From Chlorogloeopsis fritschii (GTDB lineage: Bacteria; Cyanobacteriota; Cyanobacteriia; Cyanobacteriales; Nostocaceae): DNA of 64,000 nt. The notes beneath the pieces were generated by a model. It searched no databases. It saw nothing but the letters and a program-made list of their open reading frames with translations, and was not told the origin of the DNA. Shown in pieces: positions 52,322 to 60,442 of the stretch; the stretch's first letter is position 1; the number at the start of each line of letters is the position of its first letter. The stretch is from assembly GCF_043099315.1 (NCBI RefSeq), contig NZ_CP170746.1. One strand, given 5' to 3'. A program made the position numbers and the translations under genes.

Positions 52322-53215
52322 TCATTCTGTTAGAAGATATTCTGGCTGTAGAAATTGAGATGGGAATTCAAAGGTATTTTTACCAACAATTGCCTTATAA
52401 GCGGGTACACTGCAACCTGATGCCAATGCCACAAGTTTAGATATTTTCAACAAACTAGGAGTGTCAATACCTAAATCCATACCATGAATGCATTTTAGAG
52501 CCATGACTACTTCTTCCAATGCAGCATTTCCGGCTCTCTCGCCTAATCCGTTTACCGTTGTATTTATTGATAAGGCTCCGGCTTTGATTCCGGCTAGGGC
52601 ATTAGCAGTTGCCATGCCAAAATCATTGTGGGTGTGCATTTCTATTGGTATCGATAATGCGATCGCCAATCGCTTCACTTTCGCATAAGTCGTGAAAGGA
52701 TCGAGAATACCTACCGTATCGCAGAAGCGAAACCGCGACGCACCCCATTGTTGGGCGTAAAGCGCTAGATCTAGGAGGAAATTTTCATCGGCTCTAGAAG
52801 AATCTTCTCCACCGACGGATACAAACAGCCCTCGATCGCAGGCAAAGCTGATACTATTTTTGAGTTTTTGCAAAACTACTTGCCACTGTCCTTGAAATTT
52901 AGCAGTAATTTGGATTTCTGAAACAGGAATGGAAATATGTACTCGCTGCAAACTACAAGCAATAGAAGCTTGAATATCTGAAATTACGGCGCGATTCCAG
53001 CCAAGCAGTTGGGTTCGCAAACCCAAGTTACAAATGGTGGCTATGGCTCGCTGCTCTTCCCCACCCATCGCTGCAATTCCGACTTCTAACTCGTGAATGC
53101 CGATCGCATCGAGAAGAGACGCGATCGCCACTTTTTCATTTAAATTAAAGGCAACGCCAGCTGCTTGTTCGCCATCACGCAGAGTTGTGTCATTAATGAG
53201 AACTTGATTCATTGC
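52322..53215 (-). CDS. nifV: Homocitrate synthase, C-terminally truncated
   Basis: The ATG at 53215 is used (MNQVLINDTTLRDGEQAAGV); an in-frame GTG at 53263 is less likely. The 297-aa product has the TIM-barrel motifs: NDTTLRDGEQAAG, METHTHNDFGMATAN-type metal motif (seen as EMHTHNDFGMATANAL) and NTTVNGLGERAGNAALEEVV. It makes homocitrate for FeMo-cofactor of nitrogenase. Usual NifV is about 375-380 aa; here the sequence after AYKAIVGKNTF diverges and stops, so the HESGIH-type helical C-terminal part is missing. Whether it is active is doubtful. nifX lies upstream on the same strand. Confidence 0.85.
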   Translation of the reverse strand, partial: AMNQVLINDTTLRDGEQAAGVAFNLNEKVAIASLLDAIGIHELEVGIAAMGGEEQRAIATICNLGLRTQLLGWNRAVISDIQASIACSLQRVHISIPVSEIQITAKFQGQWQVVLQKLKNSISFACDRGLFVSVGGEDSSRADENFLLDLALYAQQWGASRFRFCDTVGILDPFTTYAKVKRLAIALSIPIEMHTHNDFGMATANALAGIKAGALSINTTVNGLGERAGNAALEEVVMALKCIHGMDLGIDTPSLLKISKLVALASGCSVPAYKAIVGKNTFEFPSQFLQPEYLLTE

Positions 53216-53309
53216 TCGAATGCCCCTTATAGATTCTCCGCGCTTTGCCTTTGTTCCATTCACATCAAATCTCCTACCAACAGCCTAGAAGCGGCAGCCC
53301 ACAAACCCT

Positions 53310-53334
53310 CGTTACCAGGTTCAATCTGGTAACG
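53310..53334. repeat. Dispersed palindromic repeat, copy C
   Basis: CGTTACCAGGTTCAATCTGGTAACG: the same element with one loop change and one arm mismatch. It sits between nifV and nifX, preceded by GCGGCAGCCCACAAAC as in copy B. Confidence 0.8.
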
Positions 53335-53376
53335 AGAACTAAGTCATTTGTGTTTGTTACAAATGACTAATAACTG

Positions 53377-53796
53377 TTATTTTTGTAGAGCTTTACGCAA
53401 CCACGGAGGCGGATTTCCTTGCAAAGTTTGCACTAATTTATTGAGAATAAAAGCAATATCTTCTTGTTCGGAATGTGGTCGTACTGGCATCACACCTTGT
53501 TTGATTAATTTAGCAGCAGGAATACCTCCAATAGACGCAACATAAACAATTGCACAATCAGCTAATGCCTCAAGTTTAGCTGCTACTTTGTCATCACTTT
53601 CACTATCTTTATTTGTTTTTATTTTACTTTCATCTTGCTGAGATTCTACTTCTAATTTTTTAGATTTACCATCAAACTTGAGAGTTTCTACAAAATTATA
53701 CCCAGATGCTGAGATTTCATAAACATCTATTTCCTGTGCCCAGCCAAAGTGAGCATTTACGTTAATCCGGTCAGTTGTTGCGAAGGCAATTTTCAT
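53377..53796 (-). CDS. nifX: NifX, FeMo-cofactor carrier
   Basis: This is a 139-aa protein starting MKIAFATTDRINVNAHFGWA, the conserved NifX/NifB-C fold with the NAHFGWA motif, then CAIVYVASIGGIPAAKLIKQ and the C-terminal GNPPPWLRKAL typical of cyanobacterial NifX. NifX binds intermediates of FeMo-cofactor during nitrogenase maturation. A variable acidic loop (residues 44-72, SKKLEVESQQDESKIK) is longer than in the homologues I recall. The ATG is preceded by GGAGAGG. nifV follows downstream on the same strand after the palindrome copy C. No other nif structural genes are in the window. Confidence 0.92.
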   Translation of the reverse strand: MKIAFATTDRINVNAHFGWAQEIDVYEISASGYNFVETLKFDGKSKKLEVESQQDESKIKTNKDSESDDKVAAKLEALADCAIVYVASIGGIPAAKLIKQGVMPVRPHSEQEDIAFILNKLVQTLQGNPPPWLRKALQK

Positions 53797-54270
53797 CTTT
53801 ATGTTCCTCTCCTTAAGTTAGGAGTTATGAGCAGTACATCGGCATTTACAACAGCCAGATTCCCGAAGAAAAACTCCTCTAATAGAGTAGTTGCTTTCAG
53901 ATTCTACTTTTAATCTTAGGCTCAATTTATTCTGTGGTGGTAACTACCGCATAAATTTTCGCTTCTATTACTATTAATTACATACTGCAAGTCTTATTTA
54001 ATCGGATGATTACCTGACATCTTGTACATCTTTAACAAGAGCCAGAGGCTCTAATTCTCATTACCAAGTTCAACCTGGTAACGAGGGTAGTGGGCTACCG
54101 CCTGGTGACTTTTACATAGGCGTGTAAGATATCAGTTACCGAATTGGTTGTAATTATTTTGCAGCTACAAATTTTACTGTTTTTCACAGTCATTTAGAAA
54201 GTTATTACCTACCAAGATATTAAAATAATTTGATATCTTTACGGTGGTAATTACTTAGTAACAACTACAT
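53797..54270. other. Gap between nifX and psiE
   Basis: No gene. It contains copy D of the palindrome at 54059-54083 with a GAGCCAGAGGCTC mini-palindrome just before it. I looked for an NtcA site near nifX and found only GTA-N10-TAC, which does not fit. Confidence 0.5.
54059..54083. repeat. Dispersed palindromic repeat, copy D
   Basis: CATTACCAAGTTCAACCTGGTAACG: a variant of copies A-C with two changes in the left arm. It is preceded by GAGCCAGAGGCTC, matching the GAGGCAAAGCCTC that precedes copy A in shape. Confidence 0.7.
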
Positions 54271-54789
54271 CTATGACGTTAATTGTGTTGGTTCTTCAGA
54301 AATCTCAGGGTGAGTAATTTTGACGTGTTCAAAAAAGCGAGACATCCAAGGTATCGCAATTAAAATTACTCCTAATACTATTAAAAATACAGATATTCCA
54401 AAAATTTGGTCGCGGGGGATTTCAAGTACACCACGTAAAATCACTTCTCTTAAAGCAGAAACAATCGTGATTTCTACTGCTGCGACTACAGAAATTTGCT
54501 GCTCTTGTAAGTAATCAATTAACAAGCGAAATAACTCTACTAGAATCAAAATAAACAAGATATCAGATGTTACTTGCCTTAAATCTAGTGGATGCAAAAG
54601 AGAGAAGAACATATCTACCAGCCGGATCAGCATCACACAGAATAAACCAAGGCAGAGAGAGATAACAATAATATCTTGAAAAATGACGAGATTACTGACA
54701 ATTCTATCTCGCTGAAACCAACTATTTAACCCTGTAATTAGCCGTTTTGGCATGGCATCTCCGGACAGTCTCGTTTCGTCCAGTTCCAT
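54271..54789 (-). CDS. PsiE-family membrane protein
   Basis: The ATG at 54787-54789 (MELDETRLSGD) is used; a TTG nine bases upstream is an alternative. The 172-aa protein has four membrane spans (LVIFQDIIVISLCLGLFCVM; DILFILILVELFRLLIDYL; AVEITIVSALREVILRGVLE; FLIVLGVILIAIPWM). The polar VVAAVEITIVSALREVIL segment is typical of the phosphate-starvation-inducible PsiE family, whose function is unknown. I cannot see a Pho box. Confidence 0.8.
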   Translation of the reverse strand: MELDETRLSGDAMPKRLITGLNSWFQRDRIVSNLVIFQDIIVISLCLGLFCVMLIRLVDMFFSLLHPLDLRQVTSDILFILILVELFRLLIDYLQEQQISVVAAVEITIVSALREVILRGVLEIPRDQIFGISVFLIVLGVILIAIPWMSRFFEHVKITHPEISEEPTQLTS

Positions 54790-54886
54790 GATAGGCAATT
54801 CAAAATTTAAAATTAGTTTCAGGAGAAACTAATTTTGCTTTGCTTAAAGATTTTAAATTTACCTGTACCCTGTACCCCGTTCCCTA

Positions 54887-57800
54887 TTACCTACTTTTGG
54901 TACTTAAAGCTTGATTGATATGGTTTAATAAATCTTCCATAGATACCGAGCGGGGAAGAATTTGGCTTGCGATCGCACCTACCAAATTTTCTAGAGAACC
55001 TTCGTCGGAGATGTCGGGATTGCGTCGCTGATCGAGTACTAACACTGGTGGCAACTTAAAAGGTAATTGCCCCAATGCCTTGAGTGCTGAAAATACCTCT
55101 TTTCGTGTCTTGGTTTCTCCCAAGCAAATTAGCAATAAGTCAACGCTTTCGTGGCGCAGCTGTTGTAGTAATTCTGCCCAAGAACGCCCCATTGTCGCTT
55201 TCAGCCCAGCGGTTTGCAAATACTGAATCAAAGCTTGGAACCACTCCGATCCGCGAGAGATAGTTGGAGATTTTAGACTTTGGCTAGGAAAAGGGGTGTT
55301 TTCGTCTGCTGTTAACTCCCCCAAGGAAGCACCTTTGCCAGAGCGATCGCTATCTAACTTTGCCGATGCTCCCACACTACCCCTGTTGTAGCCATCCCTA
55401 CTGGCTGCCCGTTTGTACTTGGTGTCTGGTAAATCAGGCAATAGTGCCAAATCCACCACTAAGATACTGGGAGGACAGCATATACTAGCTGCAATTTGTA
55501 ATACAGACAACAAAGTATCTACTTGTTTGTCGTTATTACTGTTGTCTGCGCTGTGTTGTGTTAAGCAAGGAAATACTGATAATCCGGCTACTTGAGAAGC
55601 TACTTGGGTAGTAGCTACATCACAGGTTACCAGTGGCAGCGATGCCAAACGAGGATTAGCTTTGAGTTTTTGCAAGCAAGTTTCTGCTGTTGGCATTTCT
55701 GCATCTAGTAACACTACATCGAATTGCCAAACCCTAGCTAAAAGTTCTGCCTGTTCAATGTCATCTACTTCTATTACCCGGTGCTGCTGTAAAAACGGGT
55801 GGAAATTTAAAGCATCTCCTTGATGATTAACTAATCTGAGAATTCGCAGTGGTGTGTTATCAACTGTAGCTTCATGAACTGTATTTTGCGGCTTTGGTTC
55901 TGGGATGGTACACAAACTTTCTAACAACGGTGTCAAAACTTGCTGCTGTACTGGCAAACTCAGAAAACCATCAGCACGATTGGCAAATGCTTGTTCTTTT
56001 TCGGCTGCTGTTGCCGTCACAATCACGGGTATGCTGCGAGTTAGACTATCAGATTTGAGTAAGGTGAGTACATCCCAACCCGAAAGCAAAGGTAGTAATG
56101 GATTGAGGAATATTGCTTTCGGTTGCAGGCGGCGAGCTTTTTCTACTGCCTCACATCCCAATCGCGCGATGACGACTCGATATCCCAAAGCTGTTAGTGG
56201 TTCGGTTAAATCTTCAATATATCGGGCTACTGCCTCCACAATCAAAATCAAACTGTTGCGATTGGTTGGAGAAGTGGAAACTAAGGAATGGGGATTTGCG
56301 GTGGGGGCGAGTGGGTTGAGAGCTGGGGGCGGATAATAACTACTTTCTGTGGCAATTTCATGGCTATGCTCTCCTGCTCCGATTTTGTGTGGAGGAGTGG
56401 GCGGTAATAACAAAGTAAACTGACTACCTTGTCCTTCACGAGATAAAAAGCTCACATCACCACCGTGGAGACGAGCCAAAGCCCTGGTTAATACCAATCC
56501 CAAACCAGTTCCTTCAAACTGACGGGTGAGGGGATTTTCTAATTGTTGGAATTTTTGAAAGATTAAATGTTGCTGGTGTTCGGGAATACCAATACCCGTA
56601 TCCCAAACTGTGAAGGCAACCCAACCTTCCCAGCGGTTCACCCGCACTCCAATGTCACCTCCTGTTTCGGTAAATTTAAAGGCATTGGAAAGCAGGTGTA
56701 CTAACATCTGCCGGAGGCGAAATTCGTCTGCGACAATTTCTTCTAAACCTGGTTCAATTGAGAGGGTAAATTGGTGTTCTTTGGCAGTTGTTGGTGTTGG
56801 GGGGGCAACTGTAGTTTTGCGGCTTTGGGTATGCATCGCTTTGGCTTCTGATAGGGCGCGATCGCATACCGTGCGAATGTTAACACCTGCCAGCATTAGC
56901 TCCATCTGTCCGCTTTCCATGCGGGTCAAGTCTAAGATATCATTGACCACACTCATCAGATGGCGTCCGCTTTGATGAATTAGCCCAGCATAACGCGCTT
57001 GCCTTTCATTGAGTTTTCCTAATTGCTGATCTACCAACAACCGCGATAATCCTAAAACTGCCGTGAGAGGAGTCTTTAGTTCATGACTAATACAGGCTAA
57101 AAATTCGTCTTTTAGACGATTTAGTTGAATTAAATCGGCATTTTTCGCTGCTAGTTCTTTGCTGAGTTGTTGCTGTTCAGTTACATCTGTTGCCAGCATC
57201 AGCCATAAGTCAGTGCTTGTCACTATGCCTGGCTCAGAGCTTATAGTTTTTAAATCAGGGCTATCTAAGGGAATTTTGGCAAATTGCCAAACTCGCTCTT
57301 GCCCACTTTGCACTTCCACAACACACGTACAAGTACCCTGCTGACTATCTAAAAAGCAGCGATTTGAGTTCGTAGACGCATCGGTTGCATCCCGTGGGGT
57401 AGATAGGTGTGGAGGTAGATCGTGTAAGGTATTGGCATCTGGTGTAGTTAGTTTCGATCGCACTACTGTGTTGTCACTATCTGATGCCAGAAATGGGATG
57501 GCTGTAGGTTGTGCTTGATAGTAACTGTCATTTGGCTTAGTAGTTGTACTACTTATGACTTTGGCAGTTGTATATTCAGGTTTTCTCACAACAGCGGGAG
57601 TGAGGATTGCTTCTACTTGTTGCCTTACTCCTTCTGGATCTTTTAGAACTCCTAATTGCTGCCACCAAGCCGGATTTTGTGTGACTACCTCACCAGTACT
57701 AGTTTGCAACATCAAAGGCCACGGCAACCTTTCCAACAACTGTACCAATGGTTGGTGTACTGGTGTTCTCGATTCTGGTATCACAGGTGCAGCTTGTGCT

Positions 57801-58384
57801 TCCCGCAGGGTAGCTTGTTCTGTAGCTAGCTTGCGACGACGGGATTTTACCTTGGAGGAAGCTACCCAAGAGGAATCTTTTGCTCTGTTGTCTGTGCCAG
57901 AGTGGATACCAGAAAGCTTACTTTCGTCAGGCTGAAGTTTTACTCTCTGCTTCGCTAAAAATTGCAAGAGCCGCAAACTGTCTACTAGTCCCAAAAACTT
58001 GCCATTTGAGTCAATTAGTGCCCAATCTAAGTTAGGATGATTCTGGCTTTGTTGCGATCGCACAAACCAGTTCAACTGCTCAATACTCCACGTAGCTGGT
58101 AATGTTTTTACTGGCTCAATTAAAGTTGAGTGCCATTTGGCAAGAGGCTCCTGCAACTCAATCAACCCAACACCTTTGCGCTCTGCTGGATCTGCTGCTA
58201 AAAGTGCGGTGAGCAAACGCCTAGAATAAACTAACCCTATAGGGCATTGCTGCTCATTTAAAACTACCAAGCGCTCGCACTGCTCTTGCTCAAAAATTCC
58301 CAGCACTATTTTTAAAGTAGTAGTTTCTACACAGCTGGGTGCGGTAGCGATAAATTCATAAAGCGGGTACTTTAGCATTGACAT
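54887..58384 (-). CDS. Hybrid histidine kinase with CBS-like, PAS-like and three receiver-like domains
   Basis: This is a 1165-aa cytoplasmic protein. Residues about 10-145 are a CBS-like pair (LVVLNEQQCPIGLVYSRRLL; WALIDSNGKFLGLVDSLRLL). About 215-400 is PAS-like with low-complexity linkers. The kinase has His near 432 (CISHELKTPLTAVLG), N box LLSNAFKFT, G1 WDTGIGIP and G2 GTGLGLVL near 625. Three receiver-like domains follow. The first (about 705-820) has Asn in place of the phospho-Asp (AIFLNPLLPLLSG). The second has Asp (VVLLDAEMP near 893). The third (about 1040-1160) is degenerate (LLLICLGETK). It lies divergently upstream of kaiABC. A link to clock output is plausible by position only. 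Confidence 0.88.
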   Translation of the reverse strand: MSMLKYPLYEFIATAPSCVETTTLKIVLGIFEQEQCERLVVLNEQQCPIGLVYSRRLLTALLAADPAERKGVGLIELQEPLAKWHSTLIEPVKTLPATWSIEQLNWFVRSQQSQNHPNLDWALIDSNGKFLGLVDSLRLLQFLAKQRVKLQPDESKLSGIHSGTDNRAKDSSWVASSKVKSRRRKLATEQATLREAQAAPVIPESRTPVHQPLVQLLERLPWPLMLQTSTGEVVTQNPAWWQQLGVLKDPEGVRQQVEAILTPAVVRKPEYTTAKVISSTTTKPNDSYYQAQPTAIPFLASDSDNTVVRSKLTTPDANTLHDLPPHLSTPRDATDASTNSNRCFLDSQQGTCTCVVEVQSGQERVWQFAKIPLDSPDLKTISSEPGIVTSTDLWLMLATDVTEQQQLSKELAAKNADLIQLNRLKDEFLACISHELKTPLTAVLGLSRLLVDQQLGKLNERQARYAGLIHQSGRHLMSVVNDILDLTRMESGQMELMLAGVNIRTVCDRALSEAKAMHTQSRKTTVAPPTPTTAKEHQFTLSIEPGLEEIVADEFRLRQMLVHLLSNAFKFTETGGDIGVRVNRWEGWVAFTVWDTGIGIPEHQQHLIFQKFQQLENPLTRQFEGTGLGLVLTRALARLHGGDVSFLSREGQGSQFTLLLPPTPPHKIGAGEHSHEIATESSYYPPPALNPLAPTANPHSLVSTSPTNRNSLILIVEAVARYIEDLTEPLTALGYRVVIARLGCEAVEKARRLQPKAIFLNPLLPLLSGWDVLTLLKSDSLTRSIPVIVTATAAEKEQAFANRADGFLSLPVQQQVLTPLLESLCTIPEPKPQNTVHEATVDNTPLRILRLVNHQGDALNFHPFLQQHRVIEVDDIEQAELLARVWQFDVVLLDAEMPTAETCLQKLKANPRLASLPLVTCDVATTQVASQVAGLSVFPCLTQHSADNSNNDKQVDTLLSVLQIAASICCPPSILVVDLALLPDLPDTKYKRAASRDGYNRGSVGASAKLDSDRSGKGASLGELTADENTPFPSQSLKSPTISRGSEWFQALIQYLQTAGLKATMGRSWAELLQQLRHESVDLLLICLGETKTRKEVFSALKALGQLPFKLPPVLVLDQRRNPDISDEGSLENLVGAIASQILPRSVSMEDLLNHINQALSTKSR

Positions 58385-59556
58385 AGGGCTTCAGGGGTCA
58401 TTCTTCCTGCGGAAGCATCCAGCATTACCAAGCTGCCAGTATGGTGTGTGGTTTTTTGCACCTCAACCTATATCCTCAAATTGTGCAGGAGCTAGGTGAT
58501 ATTTGTCACAATTGCGACACTTTGTACATTACCTTCGTAAAGTATGCTGGTTGCAACTATCAAGTTTTTCCAGCAACGGCATTTGGTTTTACCGCTTAGA
58601 AGTTCCGGAGGCTAAGTTGCCCTACACTGTGGGAATTTCCCTGAGGGATCTATTGAAAAGCTACCTTTTAGCCAAGGTAGTTCACAAAGAACGGTAATTA
58701 CCGCCACAACGAGAGCCTCCTGTTCACCAGTGTCTTTCTGGTGTTAAAACTCTTCTTTAAGATAGCGACAGCTAAACCAATTATGGCTCTAAATATTCGC
58801 TTTAGAACCTTTAGGAATTATAATGATTTAGAATGCGACAAACATTTAACTTCGTTTAAGTATCTTATCAAGGAGTCAAAGTCAAAATATATATTTGGAT
58901 AGATATGAAGGTGTCAATTTCAGAGTAGCTAGCGAATGTAGCACCCAGACTGCAATTTGTGTTAGCAGGCAAGTTCCTATCTGCACAACATTCCTCAGCG
59001 ATCGCCCCAAAAGAAGCATTTTCTTCATGTCCAACACCTCCTCAAAGACTGATTAAATGCTTGTGCTCAACAGTAGGGCAATATTTGTTAATATTTAGTT
59101 TACAATTTGTTATTAAAGCTAAAAAGCTTTAAATAACTTCACACATTGACCCTAGCACCTACTTGGACTAGCAGAAGCGGTGTCTAAATTGATTGCATAC
59201 TTTTTTTACGAATTTAAAATTGCCTTAAGCAAAGGAGGACGATGTAACTCTGTTTAAAATATATAAATACTATGTTATGTGTTCCCGATCAAGATTCTTC
59301 AACCGGATGCTACTAGAAAAATTTGGGTAACACTAGTTTCATTAATCAGTGGGTAGGTTTTTCTTGGAGGTTATGTTGAGAAAATTACTTGGCAGATGCT
59401 AAAGTTTTGCGTTTGAGATGTTGCTACCACTACAATTTTTCAAATTTACCGTATCCTGAAGTGGTTGCCAATAACATTGAGTGAAAATTTTTCTCGTTCC
59501 TATTTCGTGTGTAGTTTAGATGCCATCAGTCAGAACAGCAGTAAATATTTCAAGAA
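58385..59556. other. 1.17-kb divergent gap upstream of kaiA
   Basis: It holds the small minus-strand gene at 58882-59028 (separate entry). A frame at 58503-58697 without a ribosome-binding site is not called. The 500 bases before kaiA are A/T-rich and should carry the kaiA promoter; I cannot choose -10/-35 boxes with confidence. No N-terminal KaiA domain is encoded here: the kaiA frame meets TAA five codons before the start. Confidence 0.5.
58882..59028 (-). CDS. 48-aa small membrane-peptide candidate upstream of kaiA
   Basis: This is a 48-codon frame starting MKKMLLLGRSLRNVVQIGTC, with a very strong ribosome-binding site GAGGAGGTG six bases before the ATG. Residues about 15-36 are hydrophobic (IGTCLLTQIAVWVLHSLATL) after a basic N-terminus, so it may be an exported or single-span membrane peptide. 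It runs divergently from kaiA and on the same strand as the large histidine kinase, 500 bases upstream of it. I do not recognise it. The ribosome-binding site is the main support; coding status is unproven. Confidence 0.4.
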   Translation of the reverse strand: MKKMLLLGRSLRNVVQIGTCLLTQIAVWVLHSLATLKLTPSYLSKYIF

Positions 59557-59862
59557 ATGATAAAAGCCGATCACCAGGCATTTTTACAGCAAATCAAATC
59601 AGATTACCGTGAAATTCTCATAAATTACTTTACCACAGACAAAAATTTGCAAGAAAAAATTGATAAATTTATCAATGCAGTATTTTGTGCTAATATTCCT
59701 GTGCCGCAAATTATCGAAATACATATGGAGCTAATTGACGAATTTTCCAAACAGCTAAAATTAGAAGGACGAAGCGACGAAACCTTGCTAGATTACCGTT
59801 TGACATTAATCGATATCTTAGCTCATCTGTGTGAACTATATAGGCGATCGCTTCCTAAATAG
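59557..59862 (+). CDS. kaiA: Circadian clock protein KaiA, short form
   Basis: This is a 101-aa protein, the C-terminal four-helix domain only (MIKADHQAFLQQIKSDYREI; CANIPVPQIIEIHMELIDEF; GRSDETLLDYRLTLIDILAH). This domain binds the C-terminal tail of KaiC and stimulates its autophosphorylation. KaiA of Synechococcus is about 284 aa with an N-terminal pseudo-receiver; that part is absent here, as in Anabaena-type KaiA of about 102 aa. An in-frame TAA five codons before the ATG confirms that nothing is missing upstream. It is the first gene of kaiA-kaiB-kaiC, 178 bases before kaiB. Confidence 0.95.
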   Translation: MIKADHQAFLQQIKSDYREILINYFTTDKNLQEKIDKFINAVFCANIPVPQIIEIHMELIDEFSKQLKLEGRSDETLLDYRLTLIDILAHLCELYRRSLPK

Positions 59863-60040
59863 CCTGTTTGCGAGCGGCATGGATGAGTGTTGATATAAAA
59901 AGATTGCAGCGAAAAAAGCTAAAAAATTAATTATAAAACCAAAAACATTATTTTGATATCCCATCTTACAGCCATCCTGACTATAGGATTGCCGATAATA
60001 TCATATTGTTACAACCTTACCTCCAGCCTACACCATCGAT

Positions 60041-60358
60041 ATGAATAAGGTCAGAAAAACTTACGTTCTCAAGCTGTATGTGGCAGGGAACACCCCCAAC
60101 TCTGTCAGGGCATTAAAAACACTCAAGAACATATTAGATCAAGAATTTCAAGGCATTTATGCTCTCAAGGTGATCGACGTGCTCAAAAGTCCACAATTAG
60201 CAGAGGAAGATAAAATCTTAGCCACACCAACATTATCAAAAATCTTACCTCCACCCGTTCGGAAAATTATCGGTGACCTCTCAGACAGAGAAAGAGTGCT
60301 AATTGGGTTAGATTTACTGTATGAAGAATTGTCTGAAGAAGAACAATTCCAAGAATAG
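60041..60358 (+). CDS. kaiB: Circadian clock protein KaiB
   Basis: This is a 105-aa protein of normal length. The thioredoxin-like/fold-switching sequence is clear: YVLKLYVAGNTPNSVRALKT, DQEFQGIYALKVIDVLKSPQ and TLSKILPPPVRKIIGDLSDR. KaiB binds phosphorylated KaiC in its rare fold and sequesters KaiA, giving the dephosphorylation phase of the clock. It is followed by kaiC after 84 bases, so kaiBC are probably one transcript. Confidence 0.98.
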   Translation: MNKVRKTYVLKLYVAGNTPNSVRALKTLKNILDQEFQGIYALKVIDVLKSPQLAEEDKILATPTLSKILPPPVRKIIGDLSDRERVLIGLDLLYEELSEEEQFQE

Positions 60359-60442
60359 GCTATACAAGATAGTTCAAAATAGACTTCAATTTTTATTAAT
60401 ATAATAACTGGGTTGAATTCCCATTTGTAAAAGTCTACAACA

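Noticed and set aside
53797..53860. NtcA box upstream of nifX
   Set aside because: The spacing is GTA-N10-TAC, not GTA-N8-TAC.
58503..58697. 64-aa open frame between the hybrid kinase and kaiA
   Set aside because: No ribosome-binding site and no recognisable feature.
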